Source: Tractidigestivibacter scatoligenes (lineage in GTDB: Bacteria; Actinomycetota; Coriobacteriia; Coriobacteriales; Atopobiaceae). From it: DNA of 64,000 bases. Positions 21,903 through 30,250 of this stretch are shown here, one piece after another. The notes under the pieces are model-generated. The model was not told the DNA's origin. It did no database searches and worked only from the letters and a program-made list of their open reading frames with translations. Where the stretch lies: assembly GCF_001494635.1 (NCBI RefSeq), contig NZ_LOJF01000009.1, positions 310,001 through 374,000 of the forward strand, in the 5' to 3' direction. Within the stretch, counting starts at the first letter, position 1; each line of letters starts with the position of its first letter. Made by a program: the position numbers and the translations under genes.

Positions 21903-23495
21903 CTATGCGAGAAGCGCGGTGAGGTCCTCCTCGGGCGTCGAGATGGGAGAAATGCCAAACTCGCGCACCAGAATGTCAAGGACGTTGGGGCTCACGAAGG
22001 CAGGGAGCGTAGGCCCAAGCTTGATGTCCTTGATGCCCAGGTAGAGAAGGGCAAGCAGGTCGGCAACAGCCTTCTGTTCGTACCAGGAGAGCACGATCGA
22101 AAGCGGCAGGTCGTTCACGCTACAGTCGAAGGCATCCGCGAGAGCCAGGGCAATCTCGACGGCGCTGTAGGCATCGTTGCACTGACCGATGTCGAGAAGC
22201 CTGGGGATACCGTCAATGTCGCCCAGGTCAAGGTCGTTGAAGCGGTACTTGCCGCACGCAAGGGTGAGGATGACCGTGTCATTGGGAGCCTGCTTGACGA
22301 GCTCAGTGTAGTAGTTACGGCCGGGCTTGGCGCCGTCGCAGCCGCCAACGAGGAAGAAGTGCTTGATCTTGCCAGCCTTGACGGCGTCGACAACCTTGTC
22401 GGCAACCGAGAGCACCGCCGCGCGAGCAAAGCCAGTCACGACCTTGGTGCCGCCGTTAATGCCCGTGAGCTGCACATCCTCGTCGTAGCCACCAAGCTCC
22501 TTGGCCTTCTCGATGACCGGGGTGAAGTCCTTCGAGCCATCGGCAGCCGCGGGGATGTGCACGAGCTCAGGATAGGAGACAACCTCAGTCGTGAAGACGC
22601 GATCTGCGTAGCTGGGGCGAGGAGGCATGAGGCAGTTCGTGGTGAACACAAAGGCAGCGGGGACGTTGGCGAACTCCTTCTGCTGATTCTGCCATGCGGT
22701 GCCAAAGTTGCCCTTGAGCTGCGGATAGCGCTTGAGCTCGGGATAGGCGTTGGCGGGCAGCATCTCGCCGTGCGTATAGACATTGACGCCTGTGCCCTCG
22801 GTCTGCTCGAGGAGCAGCTTGAGGTCGTGGAGGTCATGGCCGGACATGACGATGAAGGGGCCCTTCTCGATCTTGAGCGAGACCTCGGTGGGCTCGGGCA
22901 TGCCGTAGGCGCCAGTATTGGCTGCGTCGAGGAGGCCCATCACGTCGTGGCTGAGCTTGCCCACCTGCATGGAGACAGCGAGAAGCTTGTTGAGGTCGCT
23001 CTCGGTGGCAAGAGTGGCAAGGCAATCGACAAAGGCCTGCTGGGCCTCGTCACTCACGGAGCCGAGCATGCGGGCGTGGTACGCGTAGGCAGCCGCTCCA
23101 CGAAGCCCAAAGAGAATGAGCGACTTCAGCGAGCGCACATCCTCGTTGTCAGACCAAACGTGGCCGAGGAGCAGATCCTGGGCAGCCTCGATTCCAGCGG
23201 CGGCAGCGATGCGCTCCTTCTCGGCACGCACGTCCGCCGTGATGGCGTCGACGGTGTCCTTGGAGAAGTTGACGTTGGTGATGCAGGTGAAGAGCCCGCT
23301 AACGATGAGCTTGTCGGCAAGCTCGCTGCGAGTGCCGGCCTGCTTGCAGGTGCAGGCGAGACCCACGAGCGCACCCGTGAGCTCATCCTGTGCAAGCGCA
23401 ACGTCAAACGGCTTGCCGCAGACGCCGGCGCGCCCGGTGCATGCCGTGCACTTTGCGGTTTGCTCGCACTGGAAGCAGAACATCTTCTCGTCCAT
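21903..23495 (-). CDS. hcp: Hydroxylamine reductase / hybrid-cluster protein
   Basis: Iron-sulfur-oxo protein that reduces NO or hydroxylamine under anaerobic nitrosative stress. The 530 residues start with the cysteine cluster MFCFQCEQTAKCTACTGRAGVCGK binding the N-terminal cubane. Hybrid-cluster ligands lie in the later HGEMLPANAYPELK, TTNCLMPP, GGCDGAKPGR, CGKYRFN and SWYEQKAV segments. ATG 23495 is preferred over the adjacent TTG because of spacing from GAGGGA. It is monocistronic and divergent from a Crp/Fnr-type regulator, with a palindromic operator between them. Confidence 0.95.
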   Translation of the reverse strand: MDEKMFCFQCEQTAKCTACTGRAGVCGKPFDVALAQDELTGALVGLACTCKQAGTRSELADKLIVSGLFTCITNVNFSKDTVDAITADVRAEKERIAAAAGIEAAQDLLLGHVWSDNEDVRSLKSLILFGLRGAAAYAYHARMLGSVSDEAQQAFVDCLATLATESDLNKLLAVSMQVGKLSHDVMGLLDAANTGAYGMPEPTEVSLKIEKGPFIVMSGHDLHDLKLLLEQTEGTGVNVYTHGEMLPANAYPELKRYPQLKGNFGTAWQNQQKEFANVPAAFVFTTNCLMPPRPSYADRVFTTEVVSYPELVHIPAAADGSKDFTPVIEKAKELGGYDEDVQLTGINGGTKVVTGFARAAVLSVADKVVDAVKAGKIKHFFLVGGCDGAKPGRNYYTELVKQAPNDTVILTLACGKYRFNDLDLGDIDGIPRLLDIGQCNDAYSAVEIALALADAFDCSVNDLPLSIVLSWYEQKAVADLLALLYLGIKDIKLGPTLPAFVSPNVLDILVREFGISPISTPEEDLTALLA

Positions 23496-23559
23496 CAATT
23501 CCCTCTCTCTTTGGGTGGTTCGTTGTGTACTAGTCTGCTCGCGTCCGGAGATGTGCTAA

Positions 23560-23573
23560 GTTGTGTTCACAAC
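23560..23573. promoter_or_regulatory. Crp/Fnr-type operator between hcp and its regulator
   Basis: GTTGTG-TT-CACAAC, a 14-bp palindrome in the style of TTGTGA/TCACAA sites bound by HcpR/NnrR-type regulators. A TAGTAC -10-like box for hcp lies about 37 bp away on the minus strand, close to a class II activator arrangement. Confidence 0.7.
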
Positions 23574-23600
23574 ATTCCTCGATTTTTTTGGCGGTGCGAC

Positions 23601-24284
23601 ATGCGTGGTGTAGATGCCGAGTTCCTGTCCAAGACGCCCCTCTTTAGGGGCGTGACGCCTCAGGAGGTTAACGAGATGCTGGGGTGCCTTGCGGCACGGC
23701 CCAAGACGTACGAGAAGGGCGATTTGGTCTGGGTGGAGGGAAGCCCCGTCAAAAGCGTGGGCATCGTCCTTGAGGGCGGCGTGCGCGTGGAGGGCGCGGA
23801 CGTCTGGGGCAACGCCAGCGTCATGGGGAGCTTCTCGGCAGGCGAGCTCTTTGGGGAGGCATTCGCCGCCCTACAGGACGAACCGCTGCTCACCAACGTG
23901 GTTGCCACAAAGACGCCCACGCGGGTGCTCTTCGTCGATGTGACCCACATCATGCACAGCTGTCCTAGGGCCTGCGCCTACCACGCGCGGGTTGCCGAGA
24001 ACCTCCTGGCATCCGTTGCGCGCAAGAACGTGCGCCTTACCCGAAGGATTCGCGACGCTGCCCCAAAGTCAATCAAGGGTAAACTGCTCGCGTATCTCTC
24101 AACACAATCGAAGCTTGCGGGGTCGAGCGAGTTTGACATTCCGTTCACGCGCCAGCAGCTTGCCGACTACCTGGGAGTTGACAGGTGCGCGCTCTGCACT
24201 GTGATCGGCGAGCTTGAGCGAGAAGGTAAGCTCACGGCAAACCGCCGACGCTTCTCGCTTCCCGAAGTTGCCGCAAGGCGGTAG
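23601..24284 (+). CDS. Crp/Fnr-family transcriptional regulator (HcpR-like)
   Basis: 228 residues: a cyclic-nucleotide-binding-type sensor domain (residues 1-140; GDLVWVEGSPVKSVGIVLEGGVRV and GELFGEAFAAL), a dimer helix, and a C-terminal helix-turn-helix, FTRQQLADYLGVDRCALCTVI. No N-terminal Cys cluster of the Fnr type is present, so an Fe-S sensor like E. coli Fnr is unlikely. Family members near hcp often bind heme and sense NO. The ATG at 23601 has only weak ribosome-binding sequence. Divergence from hcp and the shared operator suggest that it controls hcp and itself. Confidence 0.85.
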   Translation: MRGVDAEFLSKTPLFRGVTPQEVNEMLGCLAARPKTYEKGDLVWVEGSPVKSVGIVLEGGVRVEGADVWGNASVMGSFSAGELFGEAFAALQDEPLLTNVVATKTPTRVLFVDVTHIMHSCPRACAYHARVAENLLASVARKNVRLTRRIRDAAPKSIKGKLLAYLSTQSKLAGSSEFDIPFTRQQLADYLGVDRCALCTVIGELEREGKLTANRRRFSLPEVAARR

Positions 24285-24300
24285 CGGGATCTCTCCCCTA

Positions 24301-24894
24301 TCAACGCAGCGCCGACGCGACCTCGCTCCTAAGACGCGGCAGCACCTCCGTCTCAAACCAGGGGTTCCGGCTCATCCAGAGCTGATTTCTGGGCGAGGGA
24401 TGCACGAGTGGGAAGAACTGTGGCAGGTAGTCGGCGTAGTTGCGAACCACGTCGGTGAGCTTTGTCGACGAGGAGAGCTCGAGGTAGCGCCGGGTGGCGT
24501 AGGAGCCCACCAGCACGGTGAGCCGCACCTGGGGCATCATGCCGAGAAGCACGGGGTGCCACTTCTCCGCAAACCCACGACGAGGCGGAAGGTCGCCGGA
24601 CTTGCCCTTGCCGGGGTAGTAGAAGTCCATGGGGAGAAGGGCGACGGCGGAGGGGTCGTAGAACGTGACGCGGTCGATGCCCAGCCAGCTGCGTAGACGG
24701 TCGCCGCTTTTGTCGTTCCAGGGGATGCGCGTCTCCTGCGCAACCCTGCCGGGAGCCTGGCCGATGATCACCAGCCGAGAAGTTGCAGACGCCGTGTAGA
24801 GGGGGTCAATCCCCTGCCGCGTGAACTCCCCGTTCTGCTCGTCTGCGCGAATCGCCTGGAAGACGCTATCGAAGTCTGCTTGAGTACCTGTCAT
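24301..24894 (-). CDS. Uracil-DNA-glycosylase superfamily protein
   Basis: 197 residues with the two superfamily motifs: LVIIGQAPG (residues about 40-48, the uracil-pocket/water-activating loop) and VHPSPRN near 170 (the DNA-intercalating HPSPxN loop). Family members of this length remove uracil or remain uncharacterised; I cannot assign a class. The start is ATG 24894 with CAGGAGG 7 nt upstream. It is convergent with the Crp/Fnr gene, 16 bp apart, with no distinct terminator visible between them. Confidence 0.85.
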   Translation of the reverse strand: MTGTQADFDSVFQAIRADEQNGEFTRQGIDPLYTASATSRLVIIGQAPGRVAQETRIPWNDKSGDRLRSWLGIDRVTFYDPSAVALLPMDFYYPGKGKSGDLPPRRGFAEKWHPVLLGMMPQVRLTVLVGSYATRRYLELSSSTKLTDVVRNYADYLPQFFPLVHPSPRNQLWMSRNPWFETEVLPRLRSEVASALR

Positions 24895-25054
24895 GGAAGG
24901 GCCTCCTGCCTCAATGTTGCTGGCTCCACTGTGGCACGCGCGGCAAGGCGTGTGTGTTGCAAATGCAACGAATAGAGAAGTGCTGTAGGTGACGCAAGCC
25001 TTTTGGCCCCGCTTCCCACCATCGTCCATCTTGTTGTATACTTCCCCATGCTTT

Positions 25055-25130
25055 GCGGCGGTAGTTCAATTGGTAGAGCGTCAGCCTTCCAAGCTGATTG
25101 TTGCGGGTTCGAGTCCCGTCCGCCGCTCCA
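25055..25130 (+). tRNA. tRNA-Gly (anticodon UCC)
   Basis: 76 nt with encoded CCA, acceptor GCGGCGG/CCGCCGC, and anticodon loop CTTCCAA. A TATACT -10 box lies at 25037-25042. Confidence 0.96.
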
Positions 25131-25140
25131 TGTAATTGCA

Positions 25141-25176
25141 GCCCAGGGTATTCGTAACCCTGGGCATTTTTTCTTT
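25141..25176 (+). terminator. Terminator of tRNA-Gly
   Basis: GCCCAGGGT/ACCCTGGGC stem followed by ATTTTTTCTTT. Confidence 0.9.
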
Positions 25177-25217
25177 CTATAGTAATAGGAATCGTTACTA
25201 AAAGAGCTTAGATATAA

Positions 25218-25250
25218 TAAAAAGGCCTCCGCGGGAGGTGCTTCCGCACC
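25218..25250 (-). terminator. Probable terminator of the orphan toxin-like gene
   Basis: GGTGC-TTCC-GCACC and CCTCC-GCG-GGAGG stems followed by TTTTT on the minus strand, 34 bp past the gene. Confidence 0.55.
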
Positions 25251-25283
25251 GTGCATTGGCCTTCATCTTTTTTATACCCAAAG

Positions 25284-25682
25284 TTATGAAGTCAAGTCAA
25301 TTATCTGACGTGACTTGCTCACAAACAACAGCCTTCGTACCCGTCCAACAAATGGTAAAAGGCGCCGCAGCTCATGTTCAACATCTGCGTCGCTTGCACC
25401 GCGCATGCGACTGGAATCGATAATTACGTTTGGTGATTGAGTGGCAGCACGTCTCAGCACTCTCTGGAGCGACCGAACATTTCCCGTCTCGGGACATTTC
25501 ATCTCCCAGAGAACCCCATCCATCTGGATGTCCGGAGTTCGCACCCGATTGCCGCCTATTCGCCGTACGAACGTAACCGAGCGTCCATCTGCAGCGAGAG
25601 CACGAGCCGTCCTTAGCTCATGCGGCCATACATCGCAGTTAGCCGGTATCGTTATGTTCCCAGAATTCTTCATGGACAGCAT
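25284..25682 (-). CDS. Orphan CdiA-CT-like nuclease-fold protein
   Basis: 132 residues. The middle (TPDIQMDGVLWEMKCPE) has the D-x(n)-E-x-K pattern of restriction-endonuclease-fold nucleases. The following helices and strands (RSLQRVLRRAATQSPNVIIDSSRM, then RRLLFVSKSRQIIDL) match, as I recall them, the C-terminal tRNase domain of some contact-dependent inhibition toxins. There is no delivery module and no obvious immunity gene. It stands alone between tRNA-Gly and the lipid kinase, with lower GC than its neighbours and no clear ribosome site, which suggests horizontal acquisition. Toxicity is inference. Confidence 0.65.
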   Translation of the reverse strand: MLSMKNSGNITIPANCDVWPHELRTARALAADGRSVTFVRRIGGNRVRTPDIQMDGVLWEMKCPETGNVRSLQRVLRRAATQSPNVIIDSSRMRGASDADVEHELRRLLPFVGRVRRLLFVSKSRQIIDLTS

Positions 25683-25834
25683 TCTACATAGAGAGTAATA
25701 ACCTGTGGTTCAGCAAGCTGCGGAATCAACCAGAGGACATCCTGGCGTAGACGTCCATCGCAATCGACCTCCTCATCCAGACTCCGCATCTCATACCCTA
25801 CAATGGGGCAGCAACGCGATTTGGGAGGTATTGG

Positions 25835-26764
25835 ATGGGCACGTCTCCGCTCGGCCGCACGTTTGTCATAGCAAACCCCGCCGCCAACCGAGGCGAGGGC
25901 GCAGAGGGCGCCGCATTTGTGCAGCGGTTCCTCGACTCCTATCGCGGCGCAACCACTGCGCACAAGCTCATTCTCACCAAGGCGGCGGGCGACGCACAGA
26001 ACCTCGCTCGCGAGGCCCAGGACTTTGACTCCGTCATCGCCCTTGGCGGCGATGGCGTCATCCACGAGGTAGTGAACGGCCTCATGGAGCGCGATGCAAA
26101 TGACCGGCCTCAGCTGGGCATCGTTCCCATGGGATCCGGCAACGACTTCGCAAGAACCCTAGGCATGGCAATCAACGACCCATCTCGAGCCCTTGCGCAA
26201 CTTGTTCGCGGCCGCGTGACGCCGCTTGAGGTTGGTCGCGTGAATGGCGTGTACTTCATGGAGACGCTCTCATTTGGCATGGACGCGGCAATCGCGCTTG
26301 ACACCGTAAAACGCCGCCAGGAAGAGACGACCTCTCAGCACGGCGAGGGACTCTTCATTACGTCTGGCATTCGCATCTTCTCCGAGGGTTCTAATGGCTG
26401 GCCATGCAGGGCACGCTTTGACGAGAGGCCCGAGGTCACTCTTCCTACGGTTATCTTTGCTGTGCAGGTTGGCCCCACCTATGGCGGAGGCTTTGCTATC
26501 TGCCCCGACGCCGATCCGTCCGACGGTCTTCTCGACGTATGCTACAACGTCAAGATTCCTAGCCGCCCATGGCTGCTCTCGCTTCTCGGCCTTGCGAGGT
26601 TTGGCCGTCACACGGGCTCGAGCTGCGTGAACCTGCTTAAGTTCACCCATGCGACCATGGACTTCGAGACGCAGCCTCCCTGCCAGGTCGACGGAGAGGA
26701 GCTCTGCGGAACGTACTTCGAGGTGGACGTGGTACCCAAGGCGCTCCGCGTCATCGTGCCGTAG
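25835..26764 (+). CDS. Diacylglycerol kinase-family lipid kinase
   Basis: 309 residues of the DagK/YegS/BmrU family: NPAANRGEG near the start, the ATP-binding GGDGVIHEVVNGL near 72, and PMGSGNDFARTLG near 105. The C-terminal beta-rich domain ends in the conserved QVDGEEL motif. It probably phosphorylates a lipid such as diacylglycerol at the membrane. ATG 25835 has GGGAGG 6 nt upstream. It is a single gene, convergent with ptsI, and a palindromic repeat and the ptsI terminator follow. Confidence 0.9.
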   Translation: MGTSPLGRTFVIANPAANRGEGAEGAAFVQRFLDSYRGATTAHKLILTKAAGDAQNLAREAQDFDSVIALGGDGVIHEVVNGLMERDANDRPQLGIVPMGSGNDFARTLGMAINDPSRALAQLVRGRVTPLEVGRVNGVYFMETLSFGMDAAIALDTVKRRQEETTSQHGEGLFITSGIRIFSEGSNGWPCRARFDERPEVTLPTVIFAVQVGPTYGGGFAICPDADPSDGLLDVCYNVKIPSRPWLLSLLGLARFGRHTGSSCVNLLKFTHATMDFETQPPCQVDGEELCGTYFEVDVVPKALRVIVP

Positions 26765-26768
26765 CGCA

Positions 26769-26799
26769 ATGAGACAAAGGGACAGTCCCTTTGTCTCAT
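26769..26799. repeat. Palindromic ATGAGACAAAGGGA repeat, copy 3
   Basis: Full palindrome between the convergent lipid kinase and ptsI genes. Here the kinase stop (TAG) precedes the repeat. Confidence 0.9.
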
Positions 26800-26830
26800 A
26801 AAAGGGCCCCGACGATGGTGCCGGGGCCCT
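26799..26830 (-). terminator. Terminator of ptsI
   Basis: GGGCCCCG/CGGGGCCC stem with TTTT on the minus strand. Confidence 0.8.
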
Positions 26831-26866
26831 TGGTTTCTAGCTTTTTCGCTAAGGCGCTGCGCTCTC

Positions 26867-28570
26867 CTACCTTGCGGCCGCCTGGAGCATGGCCTTGACC
26901 TCGGTTGCGGTCTTGAGAGCCATGACCTTCTCGGCCAGGGCGTCGGCCTCCTCCTTGGTCCAGAGGGAGAGAATCCTCCTCGTGCGCAGGATGGAGGGAG
27001 CGGAGACGGAGTACTCGTCCAGGCCAAAGGACATGAGAATGGGGATAAGCAGCGGGTCTGCCGCAGCCTCACCGCACATACCAACCATGATGCCAGCCTT
27101 GTTGCCCTCGCCGATGATGCGCTTGAGCGAGCGCAGGACCGCCGGCTGGTACACCTGGTAGAGATAACCAACGCGATCGTTGCCGCGGTCGGCGCACATG
27201 GTGTAGCCGATAAGGTCGTTGGTACCAATGGAGAAGAAGTCGCACTCGGCGGCGAGATCGTCGGCAATGAGCGAGGCGGCGGGCGTCTCGATCATGGTGC
27301 CAACCTCGATGTCCTTGTTGTACGCAACGCCACGCTCGTCGAGGTCATGCTTGCACTCCTCGATGAGGGCCTTGGCCTGGCGCACCTCGTCGATGGTGGT
27401 GACGAGCGGCAGCATGATCTTGATGTCACCAAAGGCAGAGGCGCGCAGCAGGGCGGTGAGCTGGACCTTGTACTGGTCGGGGTTGTTCAGGCAGTAGCGC
27501 ACGGCGCGGAAGCCCATGAAGGGGTTCTCCTCCTTCTGCAGGTGCAGATAGGGGATCTCCTTGTCGCCGCCCACATCCAGCGTACGGATGATGACCGGCT
27601 TGTCCTTCATGCGGAGAGCGACCTTCTGGTACGCGGCAAACTGCTCGTCCTCGCTGGGGAGCTCCTTGGCGTCCATGAACAGGAACTCGGAACGGAAGAG
27701 GCCAACGCCCTCGGCGTCGTGCTCGAGAGCCGCGTTGGCATCATCGGGGTTGCCGATGTTTGCAACCAGCAGCTTCTTGTCACCGTCACCGGTCACGGTT
27801 TCCTTGCCGCGGTAGGCCTCAAGGGCGGCCTTCTCCTCGGCGAACGCCTTAGCCTTGGCACGATAGTGCTCGAGGTCGTGGTCGGAAGGCTGGGAGATGA
27901 CCTTGCCGTTGGTGCCGTCGACAACAACCATGTCGCCGGTCTTGATGTTGACCGTGGCGTCCGCAACGGAGAGAACCGCGGGAATCTCGAGCGCGCGGGC
28001 GATGATGGCGGAGTGAGACGTGCGGCCACCGGTCTCGGTGACGATGCCCGCGACGTTCTCCTTGTCGATGTCGGCGGTCATGGACGGCGTGAGCTCGTGC
28101 ACCACGACGATGGAGTTCTCGGGCAGCGTGGAGAGGTCGACGACCTCCTTGCCCAGAAGGTCGGCGAGAAGGCCGGTCTTGACGTCTGCGACGTCAGCCG
28201 CGCGCTCGCGGAAGAGCTCGTCGTCCATGTTGGCGTACATGGTGTAGAAGGTGCCATAGGCCTCGCTCACGGCCTGCTCGGCGCACATGCCAGAGTCGAT
28301 GGAGCCCGTGACCATCTCACGGATGCCCTCGTCCTCGGCAAACTCGATATGAGCACCCATGATGGCAGCTGCGTCCTCGCCAACCGTCTGCTTCATGCGG
28401 TCGATCTGAGCGTTGGTCTGCTCGACGAACTTCTCGACAGCAGCAGCATAGCGAGCCTTCTCGGCCTCCGGATCCTCCGGCGCATGCGGCGTGAACGAGA
28501 GGTCAGGCTCGACGGCTACACGGGCCACGCCAATGCCGATGCCATCAGATGCGTTTACTCCCTCATACAT
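26867..28570 (-). CDS. ptsI: PTS phosphoenolpyruvate-protein phosphotransferase (Enzyme I)
   Basis: First common component of the sugar phosphotransferase system; it transfers phosphate from PEP to HPr. The 567 residues contain the phosphorylated His in GGRTSHSAIIARALEIPAV near residue 188, the PEP-binding barrel with FRSEFLFMD and GVMIETPAA-type loops, and the active Cys in VGMCGEAAAD near 500. ATG 28570 has GAGGGGGA 5 nt upstream. It follows fruK by 95 bp with a hairpin between, so co-transcription is likely. ptsH is not in the window. Confidence 0.96.
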   Translation of the reverse strand: MYEGVNASDGIGIGVARVAVEPDLSFTPHAPEDPEAEKARYAAAVEKFVEQTNAQIDRMKQTVGEDAAAIMGAHIEFAEDEGIREMVTGSIDSGMCAEQAVSEAYGTFYTMYANMDDELFRERAADVADVKTGLLADLLGKEVVDLSTLPENSIVVVHELTPSMTADIDKENVAGIVTETGGRTSHSAIIARALEIPAVLSVADATVNIKTGDMVVVDGTNGKVISQPSDHDLEHYRAKAKAFAEEKAALEAYRGKETVTGDGDKKLLVANIGNPDDANAALEHDAEGVGLFRSEFLFMDAKELPSEDEQFAAYQKVALRMKDKPVIIRTLDVGGDKEIPYLHLQKEENPFMGFRAVRYCLNNPDQYKVQLTALLRASAFGDIKIMLPLVTTIDEVRQAKALIEECKHDLDERGVAYNKDIEVGTMIETPAASLIADDLAAECDFFSIGTNDLIGYTMCADRGNDRVGYLYQVYQPAVLRSLKRIIGEGNKAGIMVGMCGEAAADPLLIPILMSFGLDEYSVSAPSILRTRRILSLWTKEEADALAEKVMALKTATEVKAMLQAAAR

Positions 28571-28620
28571 TGCAATCCCCCTCATAACCGGCCGCTGTGC
28601 GGCCACCTCCCAGAATGCCA

Positions 28621-28640
28621 AGCGCCCCGGGTGGGGCGCT
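28621..28640 (-). other. Intercistronic hairpin between fruK and ptsI
   Basis: AGCGCCCC-4nt-GGGGCGCT, a perfect 8-bp stem without a T-run after it. More likely an RNA-processing or stabilising hairpin than a terminator. Confidence 0.5.
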
Positions 28641-28665
28641 AAAGAGCCAAACACAGTTTAACGCG

Positions 28666-29703
28666 TTACTCGCCCTCGGGGGACTGCTTCTCCCCATCGT
28701 TTCCCTCGGCGGCAAGAGCCTGAGCCTCAGCGCGTGCCTTTTCGTTTTTGATATCGTCCGCGATACTTGCCGGCATCTCGCGACCCATCTTCTTGTAGAG
28801 GGCTGTAACCACGCGGTCGATGGTCGAGCGCTTGGCGATGCCCTTGCTGGCGGCGGTTGCCGTACCGCAGGCGGAAGCGTAGATGAGAGCGTTCTCGTAA
28901 TCCATGCCGCGCGTGACCTTGGCGAGGAAGCCAGCGACCATGGAGTCGCCGGCGCCCGTTGCATTCACAAGGCGCACGCGTGCCGTGGGCACCATGTGCT
29001 CGGTGCCGTACTCGTCGAGAAGGAGCGAGCCGTTGCCGCCGCAGGAGACAATGACGTTGCGGGCGCCGCCCTCCTGGAGCTTCTTGGCGTACGGGAGGCA
29101 GTCCTCGGGCGTCTCGGGCATGGGATCAGCCTTGAAGATGCGGCCGACCTCGTGGTTGTTGGGCTTGATGAGGAAGGGATGCGCCTTGATGGACTCCATG
29201 AGGAGCTGGCCGGGGGCATCGACCACAAACTGGATGCCACGGCCGGCAAGGCGGGCCATGATCTGGTTGTACATGTCCTCGGGCAGGGAGTTGGGGATGG
29301 AGCCCGTAAGGACGAGGGTGTCACCGGACTGCAGGACGTCCATGCGGCCGAGAAGCTCGTCGACCTTCTTCTGCGGAATCTTGGGACCCATGCCGTTGAC
29401 CATGGTCATAACGATGCCGTTGAGCTTGACGTTGATGCGCGTGTAGCCGCGATCCAGCTTCACAAAGTTGCTAGCGATACCAGCATCCTGAAGCTCGTTG
29501 ATGAGGTACTCGCCAGTGAAGCCCGCGACGATGCCCATGGCCACGTTGACTACATCGAGCTCGTTGAGAAGCGTGGAGATGTTGATACCGTTACCGCCGC
29601 AGTAGAGCTCCTCGCTCGAAGAACGGTTGGTATAGCCCATATCCAGAGTGAGGGGATGCATCACGTAGTCGAGCGCGGGGTTCAGGGTCATCGTGTAAAT
29701 CAA
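28666..29703 (-). CDS. fruK: 1-phosphofructokinase (PfkB family)
   Basis: Phosphorylates fructose-1-phosphate to fructose-1,6-bisphosphate after PTS uptake. The 345 residues show the PfkB/hexose-1-phosphate kinase features: MTLNPALDYVM at the start, GGNGINIS, TGSIPNSLPEDMY, and the signature NATGAGDSMVAGF with the catalytic Asp. A charged tail of about 35 residues extends past the usual end. TTG 29703 is chosen because GGAAGGAGC lies 6 nt upstream. It precedes ptsI. Tagatose-6-phosphate kinase is an alternative, since PfkB substrates overlap. Confidence 0.85.
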   Translation of the reverse strand: MIYTMTLNPALDYVMHPLTLDMGYTNRSSSEELYCGGNGINISTLLNELDVVNVAMGIVAGFTGEYLINELQDAGIASNFVKLDRGYTRINVKLNGIVMTMVNGMGPKIPQKKVDELLGRMDVLQSGDTLVLTGSIPNSLPEDMYNQIMARLAGRGIQFVVDAPGQLLMESIKAHPFLIKPNNHEVGRIFKADPMPETPEDCLPYAKKLQEGGARNVIVSCGGNGSLLLDEYGTEHMVPTARVRLVNATGAGDSMVAGFLAKVTRGMDYENALIYASACGTATAASKGIAKRSTIDRVVTALYKKMGREMPASIADDIKNEKARAEAQALAAEGNDGEKQSPEGE

Positions 29704-29928
29704 CACAAGCTCCTTCCAGCGGGTTCCCTCGGCAGGGTACAGTATGCCGCAATGGGAGAGGCAGGGGGCTGGAATCGTTCTCACCCCGCAAACCCCATGC
29801 GACTACTGCACCGACGTAGTTACCATTCAGTGTAACGTATCGAAACCTAACACCCGGGGAAAAACGAAACCATAGAGCGCGGCTTTTGGATTGGCCACAC
29901 CGCTTGGCGACGCGAGAGGCGGCATAAA

Positions 29929-29956
29929 GAAAAACCCGGAACCAGAGGTCCCGGGC
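29929..29956 (-). terminator. Terminator of the tRNA-His/tRNA-Lys transcript
   Basis: CCCGGGA/TTCCGGG stem followed by TTTTTCTTT on the minus strand, 14 bp after tRNA-Lys. Confidence 0.85.
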
Positions 29957-29969
29957 TGCATGTACATGG

Positions 29970-30042
29970 TGGGTCGTGAGGGGGTCGAACCCTCGACCTT
30001 GGGATTAAGAGTCCCCTGCTCTACCAACTGAGCTAACGACCC
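29970..30042 (-). tRNA. tRNA-Lys (anticodon CUU)
   Basis: 73 nt, acceptor GGGTCGT/ACGACCC, anticodon loop CTCTTAA; CCA is not encoded. It follows tRNA-His by 19 nt in one transcript. Confidence 0.95.
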
Positions 30043-30061
30043 ATATTCGGCTTTCAGATGG

Positions 30062-30135
30062 GGTGGGTGAAGGGGTTCGAACCCTCGACCTACGGAGCCA
30101 CGGTCCGTCGCTCTTCCAACTGAGCTACACCCACC
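30062..30135 (-). tRNA. tRNA-His (anticodon GUG)
   Basis: 74 nt including the His-specific extra 5' G paired with discriminator C, acceptor GTGGGTG/CACCCAC, anticodon loop CCGTGGC. Confidence 0.95.
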
Positions 30136-30164
30136 ATTTGGCCCACCTCGTGAAGCGCTCGTTT

Positions 30165-30192
30165 ATTATGACAAAGAATCAGACGGATGCAA
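30165..30192 (-). promoter_or_regulatory. Promoter of tRNA-His/tRNA-Lys
   Basis: On the minus strand TTGCAT (30187-30192), a 16-bp spacer, then CATAAT (30165-30170), about 30 bp before tRNA-His. Confidence 0.65.
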
Positions 30193-30250
30193 GCACTTTC
30201 TTGAAAAACTTTCGGAATAAATCTGAGCGGCGTCGAACGCGACGTAGAAC

